This document shows positions 1 to 4,679 of a DNA stretch of 9,730 bases, piece by piece. The stretch is from Rubrobacter sp. (GTDB taxonomy: Bacteria > Actinomycetota > Rubrobacteria > Rubrobacterales > Rubrobacteraceae): the NCBI GenBank assembly GCA_016781635.1, contig JADDPY010000491.1, positions 1 to 9,730 of the forward strand. Reading direction: 5' to 3'. The first letter of the stretch is position 1; every line of letters starts with the position of its first letter. The notes under the pieces are model-generated. The model was not told the origin of the DNA, did not search any database, and saw nothing but the letters and a program-made list of their open reading frames with translations. A program made the translations under genes and the position numbers.

Positions 1-72
1 GGCTGGATAACCTCAACGATAGAGCAACCTCCGGGGCACATACCTTGTTCGTGTGAGAGGGGGCGAGGGTAG

Positions 73-726
73 TTAGCCGCCGAAGAGGCGGGCCCAGAAG
101 CCGCGGCTCTTGAGGACCTGGATCTCCGCTTCTAGCCGGGTACGCTCCTCGGAGACGGAGGACTTCTCATCGACAAGCTCCATGCGCTCCTTCATCAGGC
201 GCTCGCGCTCCTCCTCGAGCCTGGCTTTCTCCCCCTCCAGCGTCGAGATCGTCTTCTCCTGAAGCTCGCGCTGGTACTCGATCAGGTTGAGCCGTTCGAT
301 CTCGGACCACAGCCGGTCGATCTCCATGCGCGCGGCGTCCCGCTCTTTGCGGACCTCCTCGATCTGATGGCTGCGCTCTTCGAGGCGTGTCTTGTAATCC
401 TGCCCCTGCTGCAACAGCCGCTCGTACCGCTCGAAGGGCACCGCCGGAAGGCGCGAAGACGCCTCGTCGCCGTAAGGGAAGTCGTCCCCGAGGACTTCCC
501 CATCGAAGATTTCCTCTTCCTCGCCCCCGTCCGCGGCATTACCGTTCAAAACGCGCGCGAGCTCCTCGACCTCGCGCAGCAGCAGGCTGTAGCCACCCCG
601 GACGCCGCGTTCGGCGCGCAACCGTCCCTCTGCGACGTACCGACGCACCGTGCTCGGCGACCGGCCGAGAACCGCCGCCGCCCCGCCGAGCCCTATCCTC
701 TCTTCTCTGCCCTCCATGGGGTCCAT
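73..726 (-). CDS. Helix-turn-helix (MerR/excisionase-like) protein with long coiled coil
   Basis: 217 residues. Residues about 11-60 form a MerR/excisionase-like winged HTH: AAAVLGRSPSTVRRYVAEGR, followed by a G-rich wing and LREVEELARVL. An acidic linker (about 66-90, runs of E and D) leads to a long charged coiled coil (about 98-207, dense in E, R, K and L). The protein ends in a short aromatic tail, SRGFWARLFGG. This suggests a DNA-binding protein that dimerises or bridges through the coil; the target is unknown and I cannot assign a named family. The start is ATG at 726; a second ATG lies three codons in (717). No Shine-Dalgarno sequence precedes either. A TAGAAT box ends 6 bases before the first ATG, so the mRNA may be leaderless. 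The gene is downstream of, and co-directional with, the Rieske gene, 127 bases away. The HTH call is secure; the role is not. Confidence 0.85.
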   Translation of the reverse strand: MDPMEGREERIGLGGAAAVLGRSPSTVRRYVAEGRLRAERGVRGGYSLLLREVEELARVLNGNAADGGEEEEIFDGEVLGDDFPYGDEASSRLPAVPFERYERLLQQGQDYKTRLEERSHQIEEVRKERDAARMEIDRLWSEIERLNLIEYQRELQEKTISTLEGEKARLEEERERLMKERMELVDEKSSVSEERTRLEAEIQVLKSRGFWARLFGG

Positions 727-732
727 GCCCGC

Positions 733-738
733 ATTCTA
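733..738 (-). promoter_or_regulatory. Candidate -10 box (TAGAAT) for a leaderless transcript
   Basis: TAGAAT on the minus strand ends 6 bases before the ATG at 726, so transcription would start at or next to the start codon. There is no Shine-Dalgarno sequence. No good -35 match is seen at 16-18 bases upstream. The box is visible; its use as a promoter is inferred. Confidence 0.4.
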
Positions 739-834
739 CTTTAGCCCGTAGCCGTCAGCCATCGCTCGTGAACCGGAAAGCTCCGGCCCTCCACGAGAAC
801 TCTGCCACAAATAGCCGACCCCGGCCGCGCAGCC

Positions 835-853
835 CGGACGCCGTTCGCGTCCG
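835..853 (-). terminator. Hairpin directly after the Rieske gene
   Basis: A perfect 7-bp stem (CGGACGC/GCGTCCG) with a 5-base loop begins at the base after the Rieske stop codon. No U-tract follows, so it is an intrinsic-terminator-like or mRNA 3'-end structure rather than a classic terminator. Confidence 0.45.
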
Positions 854-1396
854 CTACGCCCTGAACACCCCACCGTCGCGGACCTCGACCGGGATCTCGG
901 GGAGGGGTCGGTTGGCAGGGGGACTAACGACCGCGCCGCCGGCCGCCGGGTCGAAGACCGAGCCGTGACAGGGGCAGGCGAGGTTCCCGTCCTGGTAGGC
1001 CACCGTACAGCCCTGGTGGGTACACACGGCGGAGTAGGCCGCGAAATCGCCGTTCTGCAGGTGGACCAGGACCGCCGGTTGTCCCGAGTCGGTATCCGTG
1101 AACTCGATGGCAGAGCCCGGCGCCACGTCGGTTTCCTGGGCGATCGCCGTCCCCCCTTGGACCTCGGTCGCGGTCGTCTCGCCGTCCCCGGCGGCGTCAG
1201 CCGTCTCGCCACCCGGCTGATTGCCCGCCGGGTCCGGCTCGCCGCTCCCGGTAGTTTCTCCGCCTTGCCCGGCCCCACCGGCTCCTCCGCTTCCTCCACC
1301 GCCGCACCCGGCAAGCACCGACGCGCTGGCCGCGGCCACGCCCAGGGCCGCCCCCAGCCTGATAAACCGCGCCCGCGACAAATGTTCTTCGGCCAA
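854..1396 (-). CDS. Rieske [2Fe-2S] lipoprotein
   Basis: About 180 residues from a TTG start. The N-terminus, LSRARFIRLGAALG, resembles a Tat signal but has RAR instead of RR. A hydrophobic stretch and lipobox LAGC (Cys about 31) follow, pointing to an exported, lipid-anchored protein. A Gly/Ser/Thr/Glu-rich linker (about 32-85) precedes a C-terminal Rieske domain. CTHQGC (about 125-130) and CPCHGS (about 141-146) supply two Cys and two His cluster ligands, plus the Cys pair that forms the disulfide in bc-type Rieske proteins. It should transfer electrons outside the membrane; the partner is not in the window. TTG at 1396 was chosen because GGGAGGAG lies 6 bases upstream and the signal peptide then begins normally. 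A GTG at 1495 in the same frame would add 33 residues with no signal-peptide logic and would cover a palindrome. The gene is divergent from the DoxX gene. Confidence 0.93.
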   Translation of the reverse strand: MAEEHLSRARFIRLGAALGVAAASASVLAGCGGGGSGGAGGAGQGGETTGSGEPDPAGNQPGGETADAAGDGETTATEVQGGTAIAQETDVAPGSAIEFTDTDSGQPAVLVHLQNGDFAAYSAVCTHQGCTVAYQDGNLACPCHGSVFDPAAGGAVVSPPANRPLPEIPVEVRDGGVFRA

Positions 1397-1402
1397 AACT
1401 CG

Positions 1403-1410
1403 CTCCTCCC
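1403..1410 (-). promoter_or_regulatory. Ribosome binding site deciding the TTG start of the Rieske gene
   Basis: GGGAGGAG on the minus strand, 6 bases before TTG at 1396. It supports the short signal-peptide start over the upstream GTG at 1495. Confidence 0.7.
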
Positions 1411-1444
1411 TCTCCGCACCTGCGTTACCACGCAACGGTTTGAG

Positions 1445-1450
1445 TCTATA
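1445..1450 (-). promoter_or_regulatory. Candidate -10 box of the Rieske gene
   Basis: TATAGA on the minus strand would give a leader of about 40 bases before TTG at 1396. No clear -35 box is seen. Confidence 0.3.
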
Positions 1451-1475
1451 CACGATCCGACGAAATGGAGTCGTA

Positions 1476-1491
1476 CGCTGCAAATGCAGCG
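1476..1491. promoter_or_regulatory. 16-bp perfect inverted repeat, candidate operator
   Basis: CGCTGCA-AA-TGCAGCG: perfect 7-bp arms with a 2-base centre, between the divergent Rieske and DoxX genes. It lies about 25 bases upstream of the Rieske -10 candidate and about 30 bases upstream of the DoxX -10 candidate. It could be a dimeric regulator site serving both genes. The symmetry is directly visible; the function is inferred. Confidence 0.45.
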
Positions 1492-1516
1492 GCACACGAA
1501 CCGGGTCCTTCGCGCA

Positions 1517-1531
1517 TGCGTAGAATACGCA
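1517..1531. promoter_or_regulatory. 15-bp inverted repeat over a TAGAAT box
   Basis: TGCGTA-GAA-TACGCA: perfect 6-bp arms with a 3-base centre. The TAGAAT inside it (1521-1526) is a candidate -10 box for the DoxX gene, whose GTG is at 1565. A repressor bound here would block that promoter. No good -35 match is seen. Confidence 0.4.
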
Positions 1532-1551
1532 CGCAAACCGTACCCTCGACT

Positions 1552-1557
1552 AGGAGG
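1552..1557 (+). promoter_or_regulatory. Ribosome binding site of the DoxX gene
   Basis: A perfect AGGAGG, 7 bases before GTG at 1565. It fixes this GTG rather than the ATG at 1574 or the long open frame upstream. Confidence 0.75.
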
Positions 1558-1564
1558 CACACAG

Positions 1565-2086
1565 GTGAACGGCATGGCGTGGGTGAGGATACTGATCGGG
1601 GCCGTCTGGCTCAACGGAGCGCTGGAGAAGCTCCTGAGCCCGAGCTTCCCCCAACAGTTCGCCGCCAGCCTCGACGCCGGAGGGTTCGTAGCGGTGGCGC
1701 CCCCCTGGTTTCAGGGCATCATGCGCGGTATCGTCGTCCCGAACGCCGAGCTCTTCGCGCAGCTCTCGCGCTTCGGGGAGCTGTTCCTCGGTCTCGCCCT
1801 CATCCTGGGCCTCCTCACCAACCCGGCTGCTCTGGGCAGCATCCTCCTCAGCCTCGCGCTTCTCTTCTCGGCTGGCGGCCCCCGGCTGGGGATGGGACTC
1901 GGAGCCCCCGAGTTCCTCAACATCAACCTGCTCGTCGCCCTGGTCTCACTGGTCATCCTGCTGAGCCCCGCCGCGAAGGCGTTCTCCCTGGATAGCTCCC
2001 TCGCCCGCGGCCGTCCGAGGCTTACCCTCCTGCTCACCAACCGCCGGGGAGGCGCCCGCTCGAGCACCCGCAATCGGCGCAACTGA
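1565..2086 (+). CDS. DoxX-family integral membrane protein
   Basis: 173 residues from GTG. The N-terminal segment WVRILIGAVWLNGALEKLL is the typical DoxX first helix with its amphipathic end. Three more hydrophobic segments follow: around LFLGLALILGLL, AALGSILLSLALLF and NINLLVALVSLVILL, giving four predicted membrane helices. The C-terminus is basic and Arg-rich, probably cytoplasmic. DoxX/DoxD proteins are small quinone-linked or redox-associated membrane proteins; the substrate cannot be read from sequence. Divergent transcription from a Rieske redox lipoprotein, with palindromes between them, suggests shared redox-related control, but this is inference. The start is set by AGGAGG 7 bases upstream. 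Open frame upstream of 1565 is antisense shadow of the Rieske gene. Confidence 0.85.
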   Translation: MNGMAWVRILIGAVWLNGALEKLLSPSFPQQFAASLDAGGFVAVAPPWFQGIMRGIVVPNAELFAQLSRFGELFLGLALILGLLTNPAALGSILLSLALLFSAGGPRLGMGLGAPEFLNINLLVALVSLVILLSPAAKAFSLDSSLARGRPRLTLLLTNRRGGARSSTRNRRN

Positions 2087-2104
2087 GCGCAAGCTCGATC
2101 TTTT
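2085..2104 (+). terminator. Weak terminator-like hairpin with T-run after the DoxX gene
   Basis: GAGC-GCAA-GCTC overlaps the stop codon (2084-2086) and is followed, two bases after the stem, by TCTTTT (2099-2104). The stem is short (4 bp with a GNRA loop), so it is a weak candidate. Confidence 0.3.
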
Positions 2105-2144
2105 AGAAGCTACAAACCCCGGGCTGCCTGGAAACACAAGAATT

Positions 2145-2424
2145 CTAGTAAAGCACAGGGGGCGATAAGCAATAGCCTCGGCCGAGCTTGCACCTCGTCT
2201 CCGGGAGATGGGCCTGCCATTCTCGATGCCCTCTGCTACAACCGCCGCGCCGAAGACATCGCGGGATCTACGAAGGCGAAGACGCCGCCACGTCTTCCGG
2301 ATTTTCCGGGGCAGTAGATGACGCAGCGGTCCGTTTTGAGGCGGTCGCCCGGTCCCTTCAAGTTGGATCGGCATTCGTAGCCCGTAGCGTGCCTCCGACC
2401 GGAATGGCTCCTCCTGGTTCACCC
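2145..2424 (-). pseudogene. Decayed EAL-domain (c-di-GMP phosphodiesterase) C-terminal half
   Basis: No continuous reading frame, but three successive frames on the minus strand spell an EAL C-terminus in the right order. The first frame has ATGYECRSNLKGPGDRLKTDR, equivalent to the family pattern GTGYSSLxxLKxxPxDxLKIDR. The second has FGAAVVAEGIEN (VVAEGIEN at 2219-2242), matching ALGxxVVAEGVET. The third has QAHLPETRCKLGRGYCLSPP (to the stop at 2145-2147), matching QLxxLxxLGCxLxQGYxFxxP. Two single-base losses, near 2248-2256 and near 2217, would explain the frame changes. The N-terminal half, including the EAL motif, is missing upstream. The remnant abuts the HD-GYP remnant. The right-edge gene of the window (9365-9730) has the same C-terminal architecture. 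The match to the family pattern is strong; the exact 5' boundary is not defined. Confidence 0.75.
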
Positions 2425-2618
2425 CTAAAGCTCTCCCCTATAAACAATCTGCCTCAACGCCTCGAAGCTCTCCGGGGAGAGTTTCTCCCCACTCTCCTTC
2501 TCAATGATCCCGAGGATCTTCTCCATCGGCATGGCCTCGCGGTAGGCCTATGGGCGTACGAGAGCGCCGACAGCACCTCGGAGAGCTTGACGGTCCCGTC
2601 TCCGATCGCCTCGTTCAC
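2425..2618 (-). pseudogene. Remnant of an HD-GYP-type phosphohydrolase, frameshifted
   Basis: Two frames on the minus strand join near 2545. The upstream frame, from a possible GTG at 2618, gives KLSEVLSALSYAHRP. The downstream frame gives YREAMPMEKILGIIEKESG then EKLSPESFEALRQIVYRGEL and a TAG stop (2425-2427). DRPYREA(L/M)xxxxALxII followed by SGxxFxPExxEAL is the normal end of HD-GYP domains. One added base at 2545-2546 would restore RPYREAM. The upstream KLSEVLSALSYA also resembles the N-terminus of some HD-GYP proteins (LSELLxALSYALDLTEGQP). This suggests that a large internal piece was lost and the two ends now touch; alternatively it is only a divergent tail. In either case HD, GYP and the metal ligands are absent, so no activity is expected. 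Confidence 0.65.
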
Positions 2619-2864
2619 CGGCTCTTTCCCTAACGAGCTAGCTCCCTCTGCAAACAAAAATGCTTCCTATTTCTCCGGCATAGTCGGCTCGACAAGCCGA
2701 GACTTGTATCCCGGGGCGATACGGCAATGTCGATCCCGGTAGTATGGAATTTTCCAAACCGCCCCCTCGATATAGCGCGCAACGGCGAAGCCGCGGTTCG
2801 AGCGCGGCCAGTCCACAAACGAGCGGGGACGAGGTTTTGGTACCCCGCACCGGGAGAAGGGACC
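2619..2864. other. Non-coding stretch with no recognisable gene
   Basis: Between the HD-GYP remnant and the promoter of the small lipoprotein. Short open frames on both strands here have no family motifs, no convincing ribosome binding site and atypical composition. It may be further decayed sequence of the same lost locus. I see no RNA gene or long repeat. Confidence 0.4.
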
Positions 2865-2881
2865 GGTAGAATAGTTCTACC
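2865..2881 (+). promoter_or_regulatory. 17-bp perfect palindrome over a candidate -10 box
   Basis: GGTAGAA-TAG-TTCTACC: perfect 7-bp arms with a 3-base centre. It contains TAGAAT (2867-2872), a candidate -10 box, and ends 17 bases before the ATG at 2899. It is likely an operator where a dimeric repressor would occlude the promoter; alternatively it is a hairpin in the leader. No clear -35 match is present. Confidence 0.5.
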
Positions 2882-2898
2882 ATTCAGGAAGGATAAGC

Positions 2899-3150
2899 AT
2901 GAGAAGAAAGCTCCTTACCCTTTTCGTTGTCGCTCTCGTCCCGTTATCGGGTGCGGTCGCTTGCGGAAGCGTGGAAGAAGAGGTCCGCCAGCGAGCGCAG
3001 GAAGAGGTGGATAAGGGCAGGCAACGCGTCGAGCAAGAGATAGACAAGGGCCGAACGCAGGTCGAGCAGGAGGTCACGCAACGTGTGGAAGACGGCGCCC
3101 GCGAGGCCGAGCAGCGGGTGAGGGAGGGCATACAGAACGGAGGACAGTAG
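2899..3150 (+). CDS. Small lipoprotein with 11-residue amphipathic repeats
   Basis: 83 residues. The signal peptide (MRRKLLTLFVVALVPLSGA) ends in a lipobox-like VAC (Cys about 22), so the mature protein is probably lipid-anchored outside the membrane. The rest is a highly charged helix. It can be read as 11-residue units: EVDKGRQRVEQ, EIDKGRTQVEQ, EVTQRVEDGAR and EAEQRVREGIQ, after a looser first unit. Hendecad helices of this kind are found in LEA-like and coiled-coil surface proteins. They suggest a stress-protective or envelope structural role, but no named family is recognised. The start is supported by GGAAGG about 7 bases before ATG. It is a single-gene unit: its own palindromic promoter lies upstream and a strong hairpin downstream. 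Confidence 0.8.
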   Translation: MRRKLLTLFVVALVPLSGAVACGSVEEEVRQRAQEEVDKGRQRVEQEIDKGRTQVEQEVTQRVEDGAREAEQRVREGIQNGGQ

Positions 3151-3179
3151 GTAGAAGAAGGGCAGTAGCACCGGCACGA

Positions 3180-3212
3180 GTAGGGACGCCCGAAGCACTC
3201 GGACGTCCCTAC
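3180..3212. terminator. Strong hairpin between convergent genes, probable bidirectional terminator
   Basis: GTAGGGACG pairs with CGTCCCTAC (9 bp). After one C/A mismatch, CCGA pairs with TCGG around a 5-base loop. It lies between the stop of the small lipoprotein (3150) and the stop of lysA (3261), which converge. There is no U-tract on either side, as is common in high-GC genomes. Confidence 0.65.
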
Positions 3213-3260
3213 AGCCCGGGCCTCCCGATCACCCCGGGGGACGAAGGCCAGAGGCAAGCG

Positions 3261-4514
3261 TTACAGGAACGCCGGCACGACCTCGCCCTTGATCAGGTCC
3301 GCGTTCTGCTCGCGCTCGCGGATGACGGACCATCGGTCGCCCTTGACCATTACCTCGGCGGCGCGGGGCCTGGAGTTGTAGTTTGAAGCCATGGAGAAGC
3401 CGTAGGCCCCGGCGCCCATGAGGGCGAGCAAGTCCCCCTCGGCGGCGTCGGGGAGCTCGCGGTCGCGGGCCAGAAAGTCTCCCGACTCGCAAACCGGCCC
3501 GACGAGATCGGCCTTCAGCGAGCCCGAACCATTCTCCTTCACGGCGCGAACCTCGTGGTGGGCGTCGTAGAGGGAAGGTCGTAGGAGGTCGTTCATGCCG
3601 GCGTCAGCGACGAGGAAGCTCTTGGCGCCGCTCTTCTTGCGGTAAACCACCTGCGTCAACAGGACGCCCGCGTTCCCTGCCACGTAGCGGCCCATCTCGC
3701 ACAGGATCTTCGCGCCCGTCGCCTCCAGGGAGGGCCGGATGGCGTCGATGTACTCCTTCGGGGCGGGGACGTCCTCGTCCTTGTAGCGTATCCCCAGGCC
3801 CCCGCCGATGTTGAAGTACTTGATGTCGAAGCCGCGGCGCTTGAGCTCCTCGATCAGCCCCGCGCTCTTCTCGATGGCCTCGGCGTGAGGCGCGATCTTC
3901 GTGATCTGGGACCCTATGTGCTGGTGGATCCCCAAAAGGTCGACGCACCCGTAAGACCCGATCTTCTCGGCGAGCCCGAGGGCCTCGTCTATGGGGATGC
4001 CGAACTTGCTCTCGCCCTGCCCGGTCGAGATGTGGGCGTGCGTCCCCGGGTCGACGTCCGGGTTGATCCTCAGGGAGACCCTCGCCCTCTTCCCGAAGCG
4101 CCCCGCGATCTCCTCGAGCCGTTCCAACTCCGAGGCCGACTCGACGTTGAAGAGCAGGATGCGCTCCCCGAGGGCCGCCATGATCTCCTCCTCCGTCTTC
4201 CCGACCCCGGCGAAGACGACCTTCTTCGGGTCGAACCCGGCCTTCATCGCCCTGTAGAGCTCGCCGCCGGAGACGATATCCGCCCCCGCCCCGAAGGAGG
4301 CCAGGGCCCTCAACACGGAGAGGTTACCGTTCGCCTTGACCGCATAGCAAACCAGGTGGTCGAGGCCGGAGAAAGCCTCCTCGAGCTCGCGGTAAGCCCT
4401 CTCCAGGGCCGCGTGGCTGTAGACGTAAACCGGGGAGCCTACGCTCTCCGAGATCTCCGCGAGGGCGACGCCTTCGCAACGGAGGCCGCCCTCCCCGTAG
4501 TAGAAGTCGTCCAA
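3261..4514 (-). CDS. lysA: Diaminopimelate decarboxylase
   Basis: 417 residues, normal for the family. LysA is a PLP enzyme of fold type III that decarboxylates meso-diaminopimelate to L-lysine, the last step of lysine synthesis, in the cytoplasm. YAVKAN carries the PLP lysine (Lys60). Other landmarks are HIGSQ (199-203), the Gly-rich phosphate loop GGGLG (about 237-241), CESGD with the substrate-contacting Cys342, and the C-terminal GAYGFSMASNYNSRPR with Tyr371. The usual EPGR motif reads EMGR (273-276), a mild deviation. The start is TTG at 4514, 5 bases after a near-perfect AAGGAGGT; no better start lies nearby. It is divergent from the dapC-dapD-dapE group, across 165 bases that hold an AT-rich core and a leader hairpin. 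Identification is firm. Confidence 0.97.
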   Translation of the reverse strand: MDDFYYGEGGLRCEGVALAEISESVGSPVYVYSHAALERAYRELEEAFSGLDHLVCYAVKANGNLSVLRALASFGAGADIVSGGELYRAMKAGFDPKKVVFAGVGKTEEEIMAALGERILLFNVESASELERLEEIAGRFGKRARVSLRINPDVDPGTHAHISTGQGESKFGIPIDEALGLAEKIGSYGCVDLLGIHQHIGSQITKIAPHAEAIEKSAGLIEELKRRGFDIKYFNIGGGLGIRYKDEDVPAPKEYIDAIRPSLEATGAKILCEMGRYVAGNAGVLLTQVVYRKKSGAKSFLVADAGMNDLLRPSLYDAHHEVRAVKENGSGSLKADLVGPVCESGDFLARDRELPDAAEGDLLALMGAGAYGFSMASNYNSRPRAAEVMVKGDRWSVIREREQNADLIKGEVVPAFL

Positions 4515-4519
4515 GACCT

Positions 4520-4527
4520 ACCTCCTT
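4520..4527 (-). promoter_or_regulatory. Ribosome binding site deciding the TTG start of lysA
   Basis: AAGGAGGT on the minus strand, 5 bases before TTG at 4514. Near-perfect complementarity to the 16S 3' end justifies a rare start codon. Confidence 0.75.
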
Positions 4528-4543
4528 ATGCTCGGCGTACCGT

Positions 4544-4567
4544 AAAGAAGCGCTCCCGCGCTCCTCT
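4544..4567 (-). other. Hairpin in the lysA leader
   Basis: On the minus strand AGAGGAGCGC pairs with GCGCTTCTTT (10 bp including two G-U pairs) around a GGGA tetraloop of GNRA type. It ends 29 bases before the lysA TTG. If lysA is transcribed from the AT-rich box near 4640, this structure lies in the leader and could affect translation or mRNA stability. It is not a lysine riboswitch, which is much larger. Confidence 0.4.
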
Positions 4568-4638
4568 CATCTATGTTCTCCGGTCCCCGGGGTCCGAAAC
4601 CCGGCGGGGAGCACCCGTAAATCACCCTGGGCTCCTGG

Positions 4639-4646
4639 AATATACT
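4639..4646. promoter_or_regulatory. Shared AT-rich core, candidate -10 boxes for lysA and dapC
   Basis: AATATACT reads TATACT on the plus strand (4641-4646) and TATATT on the minus strand (4644-4639). It is the main AT-rich island in the GC-rich lysA/dapC intergenic region. Overlapping divergent -10 boxes would make the two directions compete. -35 matches are poor on both sides. Confidence 0.4.
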
Positions 4647-4679
4647 CCGTAGCGTCCATCGGCGCGACGTAAGGGAGAG

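Noticed and set aside
1..15. The first bases resemble the 16S rRNA 3' end (GGCTGGATCACCTC), reading GGCTGGATAACCTCA
   Set aside because: Only about 15 bases with mismatches at informative positions; the anti-Shine-Dalgarno core is broken and nothing after it looks like an rRNA spacer or tRNA.
965..1564. Long plus-strand open frame upstream of and continuous with the DoxX gene
   Set aside because: It is antisense to the Rieske gene with an Arg/Gly-rich meaningless product; AGGAGG before GTG 1565 marks the real start.
736..1614. 292-codon open frame on the minus strand
   Set aside because: It is a shadow of the Rieske gene in another frame: Arg/Pro/Thr-rich, no domain, no ribosome binding site, while the Rieske frame has clear cluster motifs.
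2188..2742. 184-codon plus-strand open frame in the gene-poor region
   Set aside because: It lies antisense to the EAL and HD-GYP remnants, has no ribosome binding site and no recognisable motif.
3885..4652. Plus-strand open frame of 255 codons across lysA
   Set aside because: Antisense shadow caused by high GC; lysA is unambiguous on the minus strand.
4515..4679. Possible lysine riboswitch before lysA or dapC
   Set aside because: The region is too short and shared by two promoters; only a simple 10-bp hairpin is present, without the multi-helix lysine riboswitch core.
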